Shown here in pieces: positions 11,716 to 24,224 of a DNA stretch of 64,000 nucleotides. The notes under the pieces were generated by a model. That model saw nothing but the letters and a program-made list of their open reading frames with translations. It was not told where the DNA came from and made no database searches. This DNA is from Ilex aquifolium. Taxonomy: Eukaryota > Streptophyta > Magnoliopsida > Aquifoliales > Aquifoliaceae. The first letter of the stretch is position 1; each line of letters begins with the position of its first letter. The stretch is taken from assembly GCA_951799425.1 (NCBI GenBank), contig OX637394.1:5157501-5221500 (forward strand). The letters are read 5' to 3'. The position numbers were made by a program, and so were the translations under genes.

Positions 11716-12500
11716 ATCACGAAAAGTCAGGGCCTGTTTGGATTGACTTTTGAAAACCCTTTTTTGTTCTAAAAATTCTAAAACAAGGAAAAGTTGTTTG
11801 ATTTGAATTTTTAGTTCTCCAATTTTCGGAAAAAGAGAGATGTAAAGAACCAAAAAAAAATAGGAAACAAGTTCATCTTGTTTTGGAGAAAAGAAGAGAA
11901 AAAGGGAAACACGAAGAACACCCCTCTCTTTAATGAGGTCTTCCCTTCGAAACTCCTTAGCAGTAAAACAGATTCTAATATTAAAAAGTTTTTTTTTTTT
12001 TTGCCTTCCTCTCTCTCTTTCTTTCCTATCTCTCTGAATTTCTCTCTCCACTTCGACAAAAACTAGACGAAACACACACATGATCAGTCTTCTCCGACGA
12101 TCTCCGACGCCTTCTCCGTCTTCTCCAGCGTCTTCTCAAGATCTGGGTTCAAGATCTTCTTCTTCGTTTTTTTTTTTTTTTTTTTTAGCATTTGAGTTCA
12201 AGATCTTCTTCTTTGATTTTTTTTTTTTTTGCATCTGACTTTAGATCTGGATTCGGATCAGCTTTAGATCTGACTTTGAACACACACGCAAGGAACGAAC
12301 ATAGACATAGGCAGAACCGAATTTTTTTTTTTGCATCTTGGATCAAGATCTTCTTCTCCAATTTTTTTTTTGGCTTCAGATCTGGATTCAGATCTGCTTT
12401 AGATTTGACTTTGAACACACACATGGAGAACACCCCTCTCTTTGTTTTTTTTGGTATTGTAAATCTCTCTTTTTTGTTTAATAATAGATTGATATATAAA
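11716..12500. repeat. Low-complexity block with an internal tandem duplication
   Basis: It opens with GGGCCTGTTTGGATTGAC, a MITE-like end. Pyrimidine-rich sequence follows, and then a duplicated unit: TTCTTCT...poly-T...AGATCTGGATTCGGATC...CTTTGAACACACAC at about 12199-12290 and again, diverged, at about 12345-12422. GAGAACACCCCTCTCTTT-like sequence occurs near both 11905 and 12425. Open frames across it are low-complexity. Confidence 0.5.
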
Positions 12501-12503
12501 CAA

Positions 12504-13306
12504 GGGAAAATTTCAATCATACACTTTCTAATTTATCATATTTTCAAGAACATCCCTTCTATTATTTAAAATATCAGTGACACCATTTTCTAGTTTATAT
12601 TTAAACATCACTGACACCCCTACCTTTAAACTACAATTTCTAACAAAATAAAATTCATCTAAAATACCAAAATTTGCCTTACATAAACCCCAAATAATCT
12701 TTTTACATAAAATTCGATTAAAATTTGAGTAAATTAAAATTTAATTTGAGCTGATTAAATTTTAATTTTTTTATAAATTAAAATTTGAGATTATAAAAAG
12801 TTTCTTTTTTTACGTATTAAAATTCGAGTTGATTTGAGTTCAACTTGAGCAATTACCGCTAGTTAAAATTCGATTCGAATTGATTAAAATTTATATTTTT
12901 TACTTATTAAAATTCGAATGAAATTGATTAAAATTCGGTTTTTACGTATTAAAATTTAAGTCGATTAAAATTTATATTTTTTTATGTATTAAAATTCAAT
13001 GCGAGTTAATTAAAATTTGATTTAAGCCGATTAAAAACGAATTTTAATCGACTCAAATTAAATTTTAATTGGCCTGAATTTTAATACATAAAAAAGTCAT
13101 AAAACATAGGGAGTCTTATTGAAGATATGTCTATCTAGAAGGGGTGTGCATTAAGTTTTTCCTAAAATATATAATGAGCAATTTAGTAAAATTATATTCT
13201 AGTTAATGTCATTAATATGATAGAGGGTGTCAGTGAAGATTCAAAAAATAGAAAAAATGTTCTTAAAGATATGATAAATTAGAATGAGTGTGGCTGAAAA
13301 TTTCTC
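12504..13306. repeat. Fold-back element, copy C
   Basis: It begins GGGAAAATTTCAATCATAC and ends GTGTGGCTGAAAATTTCTC. The flanks contain ATAAACAA on both sides (left at 12496-12503, right starting 1 base after the end), which is the best-preserved target duplication of the family at 8-9 bp. Internal arms are ATTAAAATTCGA-type tandem units. Confidence 0.87.
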
Positions 13307-13416
13307 AATAAACAATTATAGACTTTGATATAGAGACAAGTCCCTACACTTGAATGGATATGTTTATATATGATCACATTGGTTTATTTTTTATGCATAT
13401 TTTCAGATCCTAGAGA

Positions 13417-13659
13417 TAGTTTCCTATCCAGACTGGTATTTTTTTTTTTTTTTTGTTGTTGTTGAAAGAAACGGTGGAAATTCGATTAAATAAGAAAATC
13501 CGAAAGTAGGAAGGGCATTATGAAATCCGATGCCTCTTCCTCCCATACAACAAAACATCCAACATGAATAACGTATTTAATTAGCTTATGTACTACCTTA
13601 TTTCTTAATAATCACACGAAAAAGATATCTAGCTAGTTTTCCGTATCCAAACTGGTATT
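13417..13659 (-). mobile_element. Truncated LINE 3' end
   Basis: About 24-26 bp of imperfect direct repeat (TAGTTTCCTATCCAGACTGG and TAGTTTTCCGTATCCAAACT cores) flank a 190-bp insert that starts with poly-T on the plus strand. Read on the minus strand this is a 3' tail ending in poly-A. The long duplication and A-tail fit L1-type retrotransposition. No reverse transcriptase remains. Confidence 0.55.
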
Positions 13660-15043
13660 TTAGAATTTTTATTATTGTTATGAAGCAATGATAATAGAGA
13701 TGCGAACTTAATATCCATTACCTATTAAAATAGTTTGTATACTTTAATAGTTAAAAATTAATCAAATTAAAATTTACAACTGTATATTAATTTTAATGTG
13801 ATATCGACAAGCTGGTTTGTTCATATTTCACGGCATTGAATGATGAAACTTATGCTTATTAAACGCGGTCAGGACTAGATGTTGTTTTACAGGCCTCACT
13901 TTCAATTTTTTTTTTTTTGGTATGAAAAAAATTCGAGTGGACACAACAATCTTCTCTTTTGCAAGCATCAAACAAAGACCCTTAATGCCCACTAGATCTC
14001 ATGGCTTGGTTGTGCCCCACTTTCACTTCATTCGAGCAATCACGTTGTTTAACCCAATCACTAGAGGTGCAATTCGGGCTAATTGGTTGGGTGTGTGGGT
14101 GTTCAATTTCTAGTAGACCTAAATTATAAAATTTTCAACTCAAGTCCAAATCATTCAACTCTAGTATTGTCTAAGTTCAAAATTTTTAAGCTCGAGTTAC
14201 ATTATTCAAATTAAAATTCGGTGGAAATCTAATTCAATTCGGGAATTGACATTTGGAATACATAGTTAGAGGCAAAAATTCAAATTGATTTATGAATTCA
14301 CTAATTGGGTTGGGTTCAGGTTGGACTTTAGAACCCCAACGTCCCAACTGCATGATAGTTGAATTTTAATTAGGTTGAAATTTTTTTTGTTCAAATCCAT
14401 ACTATGTATTGAAAATTTTTATTGAAGTACCAAATATGTTGGGTTTGTTCTCAAGTTACACTTTTTCCCACTTATGATTTTATTCCATCATGTGTCACAT
14501 AATTATAAATCGATGGTTATGTATGACTTACCCTTAAATAAGAACCATTATCCAATAATCTCTTAAGCCCATAAAGATTAATAATACTTATCCGCAATGC
14601 ATCTATACATTATGATTGACAGTCGGATTTGCCTATTTAATTTTTTTTTTGGGCATTATTTTTTTTATTCAACTGTCAGAGATGTCCGAACCAGTTTACG
14701 CATTGTTTTATTTACCTACAAATTCTTTTGGCCATTGTCTAAATCAAAAACACCCAAACCGTAAGGCATGTTTGGCTAAGGAAATAATCGTGGTGATTAT
14801 TAAAACGGGCACCTTACTTTACTCATAACAACCGTATCCCTATACATGTAGTACACCATATATGTATGCCATATATACATGGACTTTTATTACTAAGTTA
14901 TGATATTAACGTGCTTTCATATAAATTTACACCACGTATGTGTAACTTTCAAAAGATACTAGTTTAATTTCTAACAACAATGTTACACACACTATCTTTT
15001 TATATCACTTCAATATGAACCATTAGATTAGTAGGTCCTATTG
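13660..15043. other. Intergenic, no gene seen
   Basis: AT-rich sequence with short low-quality frames only. No confident transposon ends or RNA genes were seen. Confidence 0.5.
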
Positions 15044-15048
15044 AATTT

Positions 15049-15742
15049 TGATGATACCTAAAATAAGCCCTAGACACGAGCTTAGAAAGTGAGCTCAGCC
15101 CAGGAGCCCAGGTAAAATAAGCAGAGCTCATCCAGCCATGGTCTGAGCTCATCCAACCGGGCGCAAGGGTTCCCAGCTGAAGATGTGAACTGAGAAATGA
15201 CAAGAGGGCAGCGAGATGACAGCGGATACCTTCGCAATGGGAATCAGGCTGATCCAAGGCGTGAAACCCGTAAACAACCAAGATCCTCTCCTAAAACCAA
15301 GGAGAGGATCCCATGATAGAAGGCAAAGATCTCGCCGTTTGAAGCCAGCCATAGGAAGTTTAGGTAACTCCGAGATTATAGACGAAGATAGGGCACGATC
15401 CCTTCAATAAAGGAGGTGATTTCGGATTAGAGGTAAGCATGAGGCTATAAAAGGGAGGCAATAGAGCCCCACGGGGGAGAGAGATACGACTGTAATACAT
15501 TCAACTGGTTCAATAAGAAAGAGAGGAGCAAGAAACTCCATTGCAGAGTGGACTAGCCGAGCTCAGGCCGGTGAACCACTATAATCTTGTCTTGTTATCA
15601 CCCCCTTTCCAAAATCCCCTAAGCATCATATTGTCTTATCAAGCACGAGCCTTGCAGCTCAGACATCGTATTCAGCTTCACCCGGATCGTTCATATTAAA
15701 TAACCCTGTTCCATAGCTCATTCGCGTAGATTCGCACTATCA
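15049..15742 (+). mobile_element. Solo LTR (694 bp)
   Basis: It begins TGATGATACC and ends CACTATCA, flanked by an exact AATTT duplication (15044-15048 and 15743-15747). A TATA box (CTATAAAAGG, about 15444) and GAGCTCA-rich repeats lie inside. There is no internal retroelement sequence. The structure suggests LTR-LTR recombination of a retrotransposon, probably Ty3-type. Confidence 0.88.
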
Positions 15743-15868
15743 AATTTAATGAATATTTAAAGGTTGAGATCATACCACATCAAATAATGTAGAAAAAGTG
15801 GTACACATATCATTATTGTATTTGTAATGCTTAAACAAAATTATTCACCACCATTGCCATTCATCAAT

Positions 15869-16081
15869 TCAATTTCCTCCGCGACATCCATCTTCTTTCC
15901 TGCAACCGCGTCGAGGGCCACGGTTCTCGGGGTTCGGCTTCTGTAAAGCACAGCCACCAGGCTTATTGTTGCAACGGCCCTCGAATTCTGTAGGCCGAAT
16001 CGTATGAGGCGTCGCCTCCACCTCCACCTGATTTACTACCAGGATGGCGATGATAATTGCACAAAGGAACCAATGCCTCAT
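15869..16081 (-). CDS. Small secreted Cys-rich peptide, RALF-like
   Basis: A 70-residue precursor with a clear signal peptide (about residues 1-23, MRHWFLCAIIIAILVVNQVE...) and a basic mature part with four cysteines spaced C-x6-C-x15-C-x5-C. The ending RRGCRKEDGCRGG resembles the C-terminus of RALF peptides, which signal through receptor kinases at the cell surface. The YISY-type motif and the dibasic processing site of canonical RALFs are absent, so this would be a divergent member, or another Cys-rich family. The ATG is well placed: a TATAAAAA box (16166-16173 on the plus strand) lies about 85 bases upstream. It is a single-exon gene between two solo LTRs. Confidence 0.55.
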   Translation of the reverse strand: MRHWFLCAIIIAILVVNQVEVEATPHTIRPTEFEGRCNNKPGGCALQKPNPENRGPRRGCRKEDGCRGGN

Positions 16082-16165
16082 TTTGTTAAGTCTTAGTATT
16101 GATTCTTCAACTCACGAAGGTAATTTTTCCTATGGAGTTTCTAATGAATGGCATGAGGTTGGAAG

Positions 16166-16173
16166 TTTTTATA
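16166..16173 (-). promoter_or_regulatory. TATA box of the Cys-rich peptide gene
   Basis: The minus strand reads GGCCTATAAAAACTTCC. With initiation about 30 bases downstream, the 5' leader would be about 55-60 bases, which supports the peptide ORF being expressed. Confidence 0.55.
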
Positions 16174-16258
16174 GGCCTCAATAGGGCTTAAAATAGCACC
16201 ACTTAGCACGCTTGGCCATTCGTTAAATTAGCTTTGCCAAGATTGACTCTATGGTTGT

Positions 16259-16263
<5 letters not shown>

Positions 16264-16296
<33 letters not shown>
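16264..16296. repeat. (GA)n microsatellite
   Basis: An uninterrupted GA tract of about 33 bases lies upstream of the Cys-rich peptide gene. Confidence 0.93.
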
Positions 16297-16299
<3 letters not shown>

Positions 16300-16938
16300 C
16301 TAAAAAAACTATTTAGAATTGGAAGGTTTATTAATTAGTATGTACAGTAAATATAAACTATACCACTGATTTCAATAAAATTATCGAAAGGTAATAAGAT
16401 CCAATTGGATGGTCACGCTTCTTTGAAAATATTTCTTCTCTCCTTGTAATATCATACAATGTGAATCTTTTTATAATTCCATAAAATGTTGTGAAACACA
16501 GTGTCAAACACTTGGTTATTCCTATATGGATATTTTAGATAAACCAAAAATATCTAAACTATCCAAACCATAACCCCCAAGAAGATTACGTTTGATTACG
16601 AAGATTGCGAGTTTATTATTTTGAGGATCAGCAAGAGCAGAACTAGTGAAGAAGACAATAAAAATGATTTTTTTTTTTTTTTTTACTGTTAACAGAATTA
16701 ACAATATATTTTTAGTAGAAAACGGGATAAATACTATACCTTGGGTGGTCTTTCTGTGGAAACCTTCACGGACAATCGTCATTTTTTGATGATTTTTTTG
16801 GCCGAGTTTAAAACCTCGGTTTCTTCAAAAGAAAATATATTACATACTCGCCTAAAAAAACCGTAGTGCTTATGTTTGAGAGGAAGAATCTTAAACTTTG
16901 GAATGTTAAAACACAAGTAAATAATTACTAATTCTATT

Positions 16939-17106
16939 CGGACATAATTTAATTTTTTTTGGGGTCAGATATTGGGACATAATTTGATGATATAATTTGA
17001 GGACGTAACACATTTTGACCATTAGATTGATAATGGAGTGCATTTAGTGTTAGAACTCATTGATAATTTAATAGTCACAATTATTATGTCATTAAATTAT
17101 GTCCGG
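16939..17106. repeat. Small MITE
   Basis: Terminal inverted repeats CGGACATAATTTAAT and ATTAAATTATGTCCG bound about 168 bp of AT-rich sequence. No target duplication could be fixed. Confidence 0.5.
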
Positions 17107-17164
17107 GACTTCTTGATTAATGACAATATAGTGAACCATCCTCATATATATGTATGTAGATAAC

Positions 17165-17890
17165 TGACGAGATTTTAGGCGGCATGACAGTAGTAAATGG
17201 ACACATGGACAGTTACAATCGTTAAGGAGTGCAAATGGTGTCTATGAAAGGCGTAGATGAGTTGTAACTGGAAGAGTCGAGTGTGCCCCCGTGGCTTAGC
17301 ATTAAAAGGGATTTGACAGCTCTCATTAATGGCTCTAGAGTGTCTATAACAGGGCCATTAATAAGTGTCCAGATCTTCGAAGGATGTGAAGACAATCATC
17401 ATTACCAGACATTAATGGTCATTACGCCGACTTGAAATCATTGGTAAACCCTGAGGATGCTTATTCCCGAGTAGTAAACACTCGGATGTAGGTGTCAAGC
17501 ACCGAGAGCGGGTATTTAATGACCAAGGGATGGGCCATGAATGCTCGGCGATGCCCGATGAGACTAGTCATTAGATGATTTGATGGGATGTCACTCATAA
17601 TGCTAGGAAATGAGTGTAGACTATTAAATTCTGAGATGTGACTCAAGGGCACTGCCATCATTGCAAACTCAAGTATAAATACCCCTCAATAAGTTGGACC
17701 AAGGTACGCAATTCGAATCCAAAAAATACGTTGTGCTCATGACTTTTATGCCGATTGACTTGGGCTTCAGAGGGGATTAGCCGGGTATACACCCGGCCCC
17801 CTTGTCCTAATCCTTTGTTTCAAGTTCAACATAATTCAGAATCGTTCCACGTATCGTTATCTCAACTCATTGCAGGAAATCAGCCGTGCA
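17165..17890 (+). mobile_element. Solo LTR (726 bp)
   Basis: It starts TGACGAGATTTTAGG and ends CAGCCGTGCA, between exact ATAAC duplications (17160-17164 and 17891-17895). A TATAAATACCCC promoter motif lies at about 17673. A CCGGGTATACACCCGG palindrome-like motif follows, as seen in Ty3-type plant LTRs. There is no internal region. Confidence 0.82.
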
Positions 17891-18184
17891 ATAACTCTGC
17901 TTTATTTACATCAACAAATCTTAGTTACAAAGCAAAGAACCCATCTTGTCCAGGACACAAAGACAATATTCGAGAATAGAGAGCTATATGAACTTGAATA
18001 AAAAAAAATTGAAAAAAAAAATGTAAAGAAGAACTGCTATATCACACTGTTTCTCGACAGACATTGGATTAAGGAGTACTGGAATATTCCTATCTTGTCT
18101 TCACAATGGGCCTTTACATCCATGTTTGTAGTCATTGTGCATTGGTCTCAATTGGCATTCACATCTTTCCTTAATTTCTAGTCA

Positions 18185-21100
18185 TTAGGCATCCTTTGAA
18201 CTGAATGATCTGTCAACCCCAGAAGGCTGCTTTGTATCGCATGTCGTCGATGCATCACTGTAAGTATTCAGATCATTCATCGTGGAACCTTCATTGGCTT
18301 GCCATCTCTGCAGGGTTTGAGGGAGGCTCATCCGAAGGTTAATACCAAAGCCATCTTCTTCCTCATCGCTGGTGGGTTTCCATTGCTCCACAAGAGGGGA
18401 CAAGACATTAACCGCGTGGCCCATATCCGGCCTCTGAGATGGCTCCCTAGCAGTGCAGTGTCTTGCTAGTTCTGATACTTTGAAGATGCTCTCTAAGGTT
18501 TCTGTGTCTGGGTCGAGGGATGGGTCTATAGAGTGTCTGATGCTGTCTCTGTTAACAAGGATTCTTCGGAACCATGGAACCAAATGAATTCTATCCTCTG
18601 GAAATGTGTCATCCAGTGCTCTTCTACCCGTAATCATCTCCATCAATACCACCCCATATGAGAAGACATCAATTTTTGTGGTCACTCTTCCAGTAGCTGT
18701 GTTACAAAACAAAGATGCTGAGTCAATAATCCTAGCAATTAAACTCACGGAGAGATTATATTATATAGGATAAATTACACTTTACCCATTGAGCTATTAT
18801 CTTTGTTTTACTTTGTACCCTTAAGTATAAAATTTCTCACATTGTAACTTAGAATATCAATTTTGTTTCATATAACTCCAATAAATAATGAGTAAATGCG
18901 CATATTAGTGGTTTGTATTGTCAATAAGCAACTGCCTATTGCACATGTACAAGTCAAAAATCAAGAAAAAAACTCATTCATGATTTTATCCTTCCTAAGC
19001 TTTCTTCCATTGACCAACTTTTTTTTTCTTATCAACAACCATTTGGTTATAAAAGAGGTAAAATAAAGTGGCACTAAGCACTTGCAGATTTTCAAGATGC
19101 CGCCGTTATCTATTGAATTGATATGAAATAAAATTGATACTTTAGGGTATAATGTAAAAAGTTTTATAATTGAGAGTACAAAGTGAAATTAATATATCAA
19201 GGGGATAAAGTGTAATTTACTCTATTATATATATACCCAAGAAACTTAGTGAAACAAAAACACGACATTGTACATACCAGCATACTCTGGAGCAAGATAT
19301 CCAAAAGTCCCAGCCAAACGAGTCTCCACTGAGTACTGCCCGTCAGGTGCATTCTTAACCAAACCAAAATCAGAGACCTTAGCCCTCAAGTCGTCTCCCA
19401 GGAGTATGTTATTCGGTTTCAAATCTCTGTGGATGAAACTCTGCTGTGCTAAGCTGTGTAGATATTCAACCCCTCTGGCAACATCTAGTGCTATGATGAC
19501 TCTTTCCTTCCAAGTAAGTGGATGAAGCCCCATTTCATCAAAATGGTACAAATGCTGCCCCAATGTCCCCTGGGGCATATACTCATAGACCACAAGCCTT
19601 TCATTTCCATCGACACAAAAACCATGAAGCGCCACTAAATTTCTGTGTTTAACCTTTGTGAGAACCTCGATTTCAGCCTTGAACTCATTCAGCCCTTTGT
19701 TATTCATCGAAGTCGATTCCATCCTCTTCACGGCTATTTCTGTCCCATCGTGGAGTTGTCCTCTATAGACGACGCCAAATCCACCCTTACCCAAGATGTT
19801 ATCTTCACTGAAGTTATTTGTCACTTCTCTCAAAACTTCTATTGGAATAGCAACATTCCCACCATCATAGACGTGAATATCACTGTTTGGATCTCTACTT
19901 TGACCTGATGATTCACTTGCAAGGGCATCATAGACAGTAACTTTAGCCCTGGCATCTTTCTTCTCCTTTTCTTTCCAACTTTGACTGCCACTAACCCACT
20001 TAACTCTCCCACTGCGCTTCTTCACATAGCATTTATATATTACCAAAAACAGAGCAACAATTAAGATCACAGCTATAACTATGGTACCAACAATCCCCCA
20101 TGGAGAGAGAGAAGACTTGGTTGTAGTTGCTCCACCTGTCCCATTGGATGAACTTCCACCAGGAGAGGTATTATTCGGAACAGAGGGCAAATCTGTGCCA
20201 AGTAATGGATTGCCAGAGGTTTTAAGCATCACATATGAAGTAAATGGTGGTATTTTTCCTGAAAGATTGTTGTTGGAGACATCAAGAAGCTGTAGTTGTG
20301 CTAAACTAGTCAGACTATCCGGTATGGAACCGGTGAGTTTGTTATCATTCAAAAGCAAATTCTTCAATGCAGTCAAATTAGCAATGGTGGGCGATATTGT
20401 ACCAACCCAATTCTGCTTCCCAAAATTAATAGCACTCACACTTCCCTTCAAATCACATGAAATAAAATTCCATTGTTTACAAGCATTATTCCCTTCCCAG
20501 GACTCAGCCAATGTCATAGGATATCCAAATGCCCCAGCAACCTCAAGCAATGTTGTCACCTGAGGGTCACAAGGGCCTGGACTTGTATTACAAAAACTGT
20601 TTGTTTCTCCAAGTGTCACCTGGACATTTTTAGGAAAACTAGGCATTGGACCCTGTAATTTATTATTCTGTAAAGACAGATTATGAAGCATAGGAAGCGA
20701 AATCATAGAATCAGGAACCACACCCGTTAACTGATTATCGCGAAGCTGAAGATCATATATGGAAGTACAATTTGAAAGATCAGGAATTGGCCCAGAAAAT
20801 TGATTTGATTGAAGCCAAACCTGTTGCAACTGTGACATTGTGCCAAGAACATCAAGCCTACCTGAAAGACCCATCAACTGATTGTTAAGCCATAAACTCC
20901 CAATCTGAGACTTGCCAAACGATGCCGGTAAAGAACCTGTAAGATTGTTATACGAAAGGCTAAGATTCTGCAAATTAGGGAGTGTCCCAAATATGTCTGG
21001 AATTGTACCCACGATGTTACATTGCTTGGCGAGTAAGGCAACAAGCGCTGTGGACTCAAAGAGGGAATTGGGGATGGTCCATGGAGGAAGATTAGGGTTT

Positions 21101-21552
21101 TCACCAATGCTTAGTATTTGTAAACTCGTCAAGCCTAAGAGGAAAGGATTAGGAATGGAAGAAAAGTTGTTGTTGTCAAGAAAGACTCGTTCGAGGGACG
21201 TGAGGTTTGATAGGGACGGTAATGCCCCCGAGAGCTGGTTTCTTTGCAGACTGAGGGATCGGAGATTGGAGAGTTGGTTGAATTCCGATGGTAATTCGCC
21301 GGAGAGTGATTTACCGTCAAGGCTAATGGAGGAGATTCTGCCGGAGGAGTCGCAGGAAACGCTGGTCCATTTGCATGGATTGGAGCCGGACCAGCCTGTC
21401 GGAGTTGGGGAAAGGGATTTAGCAAGCTTGGCCATGATGGCCGCGTCGTCGTCGACGGCGGAGACATGGAGGAGGAGAGAGGAGATTATGGTGGTGATTG
21501 TTATGAGCAGGTAGATGAATTTTCTTGAAAATTCATTCTCTGTTTCTTCCAT
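18185..21552 (-). CDS. TMK-type LRR receptor-like kinase
   Basis: Plasma-membrane receptor kinase of the TMK family (auxin and cell-expansion signalling). Two exons, 19278-21552 and 18185-18696, with GTATGT donor and CAG acceptor, give 928 residues, the usual family length. Order: signal peptide (about 10-32); N-terminal LRR block (about 60-310) with a WTSVSC cap; non-LRR island with paired Cys (about 320-366, [11 protein letters not shown]); second LRR block (about 370-440); TM helix (about 484-507, [20 protein letters not shown]); kinase domain (about 580-870). The glycine loop GKGGFG (588-593), VAIK-type Lys609, HRD (708-710) and DFG (728-730) are intact, so it should be an active RD kinase. 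I chose the Met at 21552 because it precedes the signal peptide; an in-frame Met at 21735 would bury it. It looks closest to TMK4, but this is unproven. Confidence 0.95.
18759..19231. mobile_element. Mutator-like MITE inside the TMK intron
   Basis: The element 18768-19222 has inverted ends GGATAAATTACACTTTACCC and GGGGATAAAGTGTAATTTAC. It is flanked by exact 9-bp TATTATATA repeats (18759-18767 and 19223-19231). It makes up about 80 percent of the only TMK intron. Confidence 0.75.
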
Positions 21553-21735
21553 TCTGAATCTTGGTTTTGTTCGTGGTGGTTTTGAGTCTCTTTCTCCCTC
21601 ATCGGCAAGAGAGAGAGAGAGAGGGTTGGTGTTGATCGCTTGAATTGTGGAGGGAGTAGCGAAGGGGACGGGCAGACCGTTATGAGAAGGTGATCGATCA
21701 AGTTTACGAATTTTACGTACATGATCTATATCCAT

Positions 21736-23180
21736 TTTAATATTTTTCTCCTATTTTTTCATGTATTAGTGAAAAATCTATTTACATATAATGTCTAATT
21801 TAAATTCACGATAAATAATTTATTAAGAAGTAAAATAAATTTATAATATATTAAACTCACTTTTTACTTAAAATCATGATAAATAATTTATCACCCCCAC
21901 CCCATATTTCAAACTCTCATCCCAACCTTGACTCCGATCTCGACTCGAGTATTATTAGAAATTGCTTATTATTATACTAAATTAATAAAGATGAAAGTTT
22001 CAAATTTGAAATAGTTTTATGGGAATAGACACATAAGCTGTATCCAGTAATTTGATTTGAAGAGATCAATACATTGTTATTAAATAATTCAACATTATAA
22101 AAATTTAATATTTCATAAGGAAAGTTACAAGTAAAGGTAGTGAGGAGTTTGAATGGGATTGAGAGTTTAGTCAGAATAGATTTTTGAAAAAATCGAAGGG
22201 AGTGAAAGACTGTTATATGTAAATTAAAATATATTTAAAAAATTAAAAATTCTAAAAATTAGTATCTAAGATTTGAAGCTCATACATGAGCGACATTTAA
22301 ACAGGATATAAAAGATGAGCAATGCTACAGAGATCTTATTTAAAGACTTAATAATGTGGCTTCAATGTAATCATTAGATTAGTTGTGAGTTCCAATGTTA
22401 GATGGAGCCCACAACCAATCAAATGTTATACATCATTAGGTCCAAAATAAGGTCCAAATAGTATTTTCCATAAAAGATTTGGAGAAAATATGATTTATAG
22501 AGAGAATACTTCTTTAGCCCCCTCTTTTTAAAATTGTTTTTTGAGTTAATTACACTTTATTGTCTCACCAATCATGTTTTACACATTATACCTTCAATTA
22601 TGATTATTAGGACATCTTCAATTTTTACCTTTTTATAAACTCAAATTTAAATTTGAGTAAAAAATTCTTAAAATCGTCTCCAATGCTATACTCAAACTCA
22701 TACCAAAATTAAGGAAGACTAAAAATTTTACTCAAATTAAGGGAGACTCAAATCTTTACTTAAATTATCAATAGTTAGATTTTATTCTCCTTTAAAAATC
22801 TAATGGTCATATTCTATTTTATTTTTAAATTTAGATTTGTCCTCATTTAAATTTTGGTTTGACCTCTTTTACCTTTGAGTTTCTCCATTAGAGTATTGTG
22901 TATCAAATCAAACTTTTTACTTATTTTTTTACTCAAATTTGGGTAAAAATTTGAGTTTACATTGGAGATAGTCTTAGTTTCATTTTGCCCCAATGATTAG
23001 CATCCACTAAAATTTTGAAGAGAGGTAAATTTACTTTGTATCTACATTTTTTTGTTAAATCAATAAAAGATATTTGTATTTTGGATAATGTGAAACCAAT
23101 CAAGGAGTTGAGAACAAAATCTAAAAAAATTTATGGTTGAGAGGACACAAACCTCATACCTTGATTATTATAGTACATAA
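21736..23180. other. Intergenic with small MITEs
   Basis: No gene is seen. Two MITE-like pieces are visible. One at about 22318-22470 has AGCAATGCTACAGAGATCTT-type sequence with a degenerate inverse. The other at 22611-22973 has ends GACATCTTCAATTTTTACC and, inverted, GACTATCTCCAATGTAAACT. Confidence 0.5.
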
Positions 23181-24158
23181 CTAGTAGTTCACCTTGTGCG
23201 ATGCACGAAATTATAATTCGTATTTTTTTAATTTTATTAATATTCTATCCATTAACCTCTATCATGAGCAAAGAGGTCATAGGGATATCTTTTGGCTAAC
23301 TTGGACAAATTTAAATGCATTTTATTTTTTTTAATAAATTGTTCATCATTAATGAGTTAAAGACTTATTTATATATACAATAAGTTCAATGCAAATGCAT
23401 AATAGGTGATTTGACAAAAAAAAAATGCATCAAAAGAAATTTCACTTTTATTATGTTGAATTGAAATTCGACAATTGTCTGTCATGTGGACACCAATGCA
23501 TGCAATAATTGCTCTGATTCTATGTTTTTATATACCATGCATTTAAACGAGATATATTATATATAACTACTAGTTATTGTCTGTGCCTGAAGGCACAAAA
23601 TAATAAAAAATGGTAAATAATAAATATATTTGTATTCATATCCAATATCAAATCACAAACATAGAGGAGAGATAAATGAATTTAAGTATCGGTTGTAATG
23701 GGGTGAGAAATGGTGGTGATAGGAGACGGTGGTGGTGGCGGCGGCGGCGACGACGATGGTGGTGGTGGCGGCGGCGGTGGCGGAGGCGACGGTGGCGACG
23801 GTGGAGGTGGGGGGGTGATGGTTGTGGTTGTGGTGGCGGTGGTGGTGGTGGCAGCGACGACAGTGGTGGTGGCGACGACGACAATGGTGGGGGTACGAGT
23901 GGTAGAGGTAGTGGTAGGGCAGTTTCAAATACTATTATTTTTTTTAAAGTACTTATGATAAATAATTTCTAGAAGTACTTTTAAAAAATCAATTCAAACA
24001 CACCCTTAGGGGCCTATTTTTCCTATTAAATTTAGGATGTTAATATTAACCGTTAGATTAACTTTAAAGTAAAATTTAAAATGATCTCAACCGCGAATAG
24101 CAAAAGTCATTTTGTTTATCTTTTGAGATTTGAATTGTAAATTACTTTATTATATAGA
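23181..24158 (-). mobile_element. Probable Helitron with a nested minisatellite element
   Basis: On the minus strand the 3' end reads CGTGCATCGCACAAGG...ACTACTAG followed by T: a short hairpin and a CTAG terminus, the Helitron signature. A candidate 5' end TCTATATAATAAAG is at 24158, but the base before it is T, not the expected A. The minisatellite element at 23570-24008 would be nested within. The 3' end is secure; the 5' end is a guess. Confidence 0.5.
23570..24008 (-). mobile_element. GGT/CCA-minisatellite element, copy 1
   Basis: It shares with 43107-43964 (opposite orientation) a TAAGGGTGTGTTTG start, a shared sequence before a CCA/CCG triplet array, and a shared 3' region ATAAATATATTTGTATTCA...CTAG. 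Its 3' end on the minus strand is GTGCCTTCAGGCAC (hairpin), then GACAATAACTAG and T, which is Helitron-like. The start is not a canonical Helitron TC. Long Gly or His/Pro frames over the array (23708-23920) are spurious. Confidence 0.6.
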
Positions 24159-24224
24159 AATTTCTCATTTACCGACCTCATCAATTCAATGAATTCATAA
24201 GTTTACCCAGCCAAATGCAAAAAA

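Noticed and set aside
11811-12569. Lys/Phe-rich frames up to 125 codons
   Set aside because: They arise from poly-A/T and TTC repeats around a tandem duplication, with no start context or motif.
21553-21735. Upstream in-frame start giving a 61-residue N-terminal extension of the TMK kinase
   Set aside because: It would place the signal peptide internally; the later Met gives the family's usual length and topology.
23648-23972. Gly/Val-rich and His/Arg-rich frames over the GGT array
   Set aside because: Same triplet-array artefact; the sequence is a mobile minisatellite.
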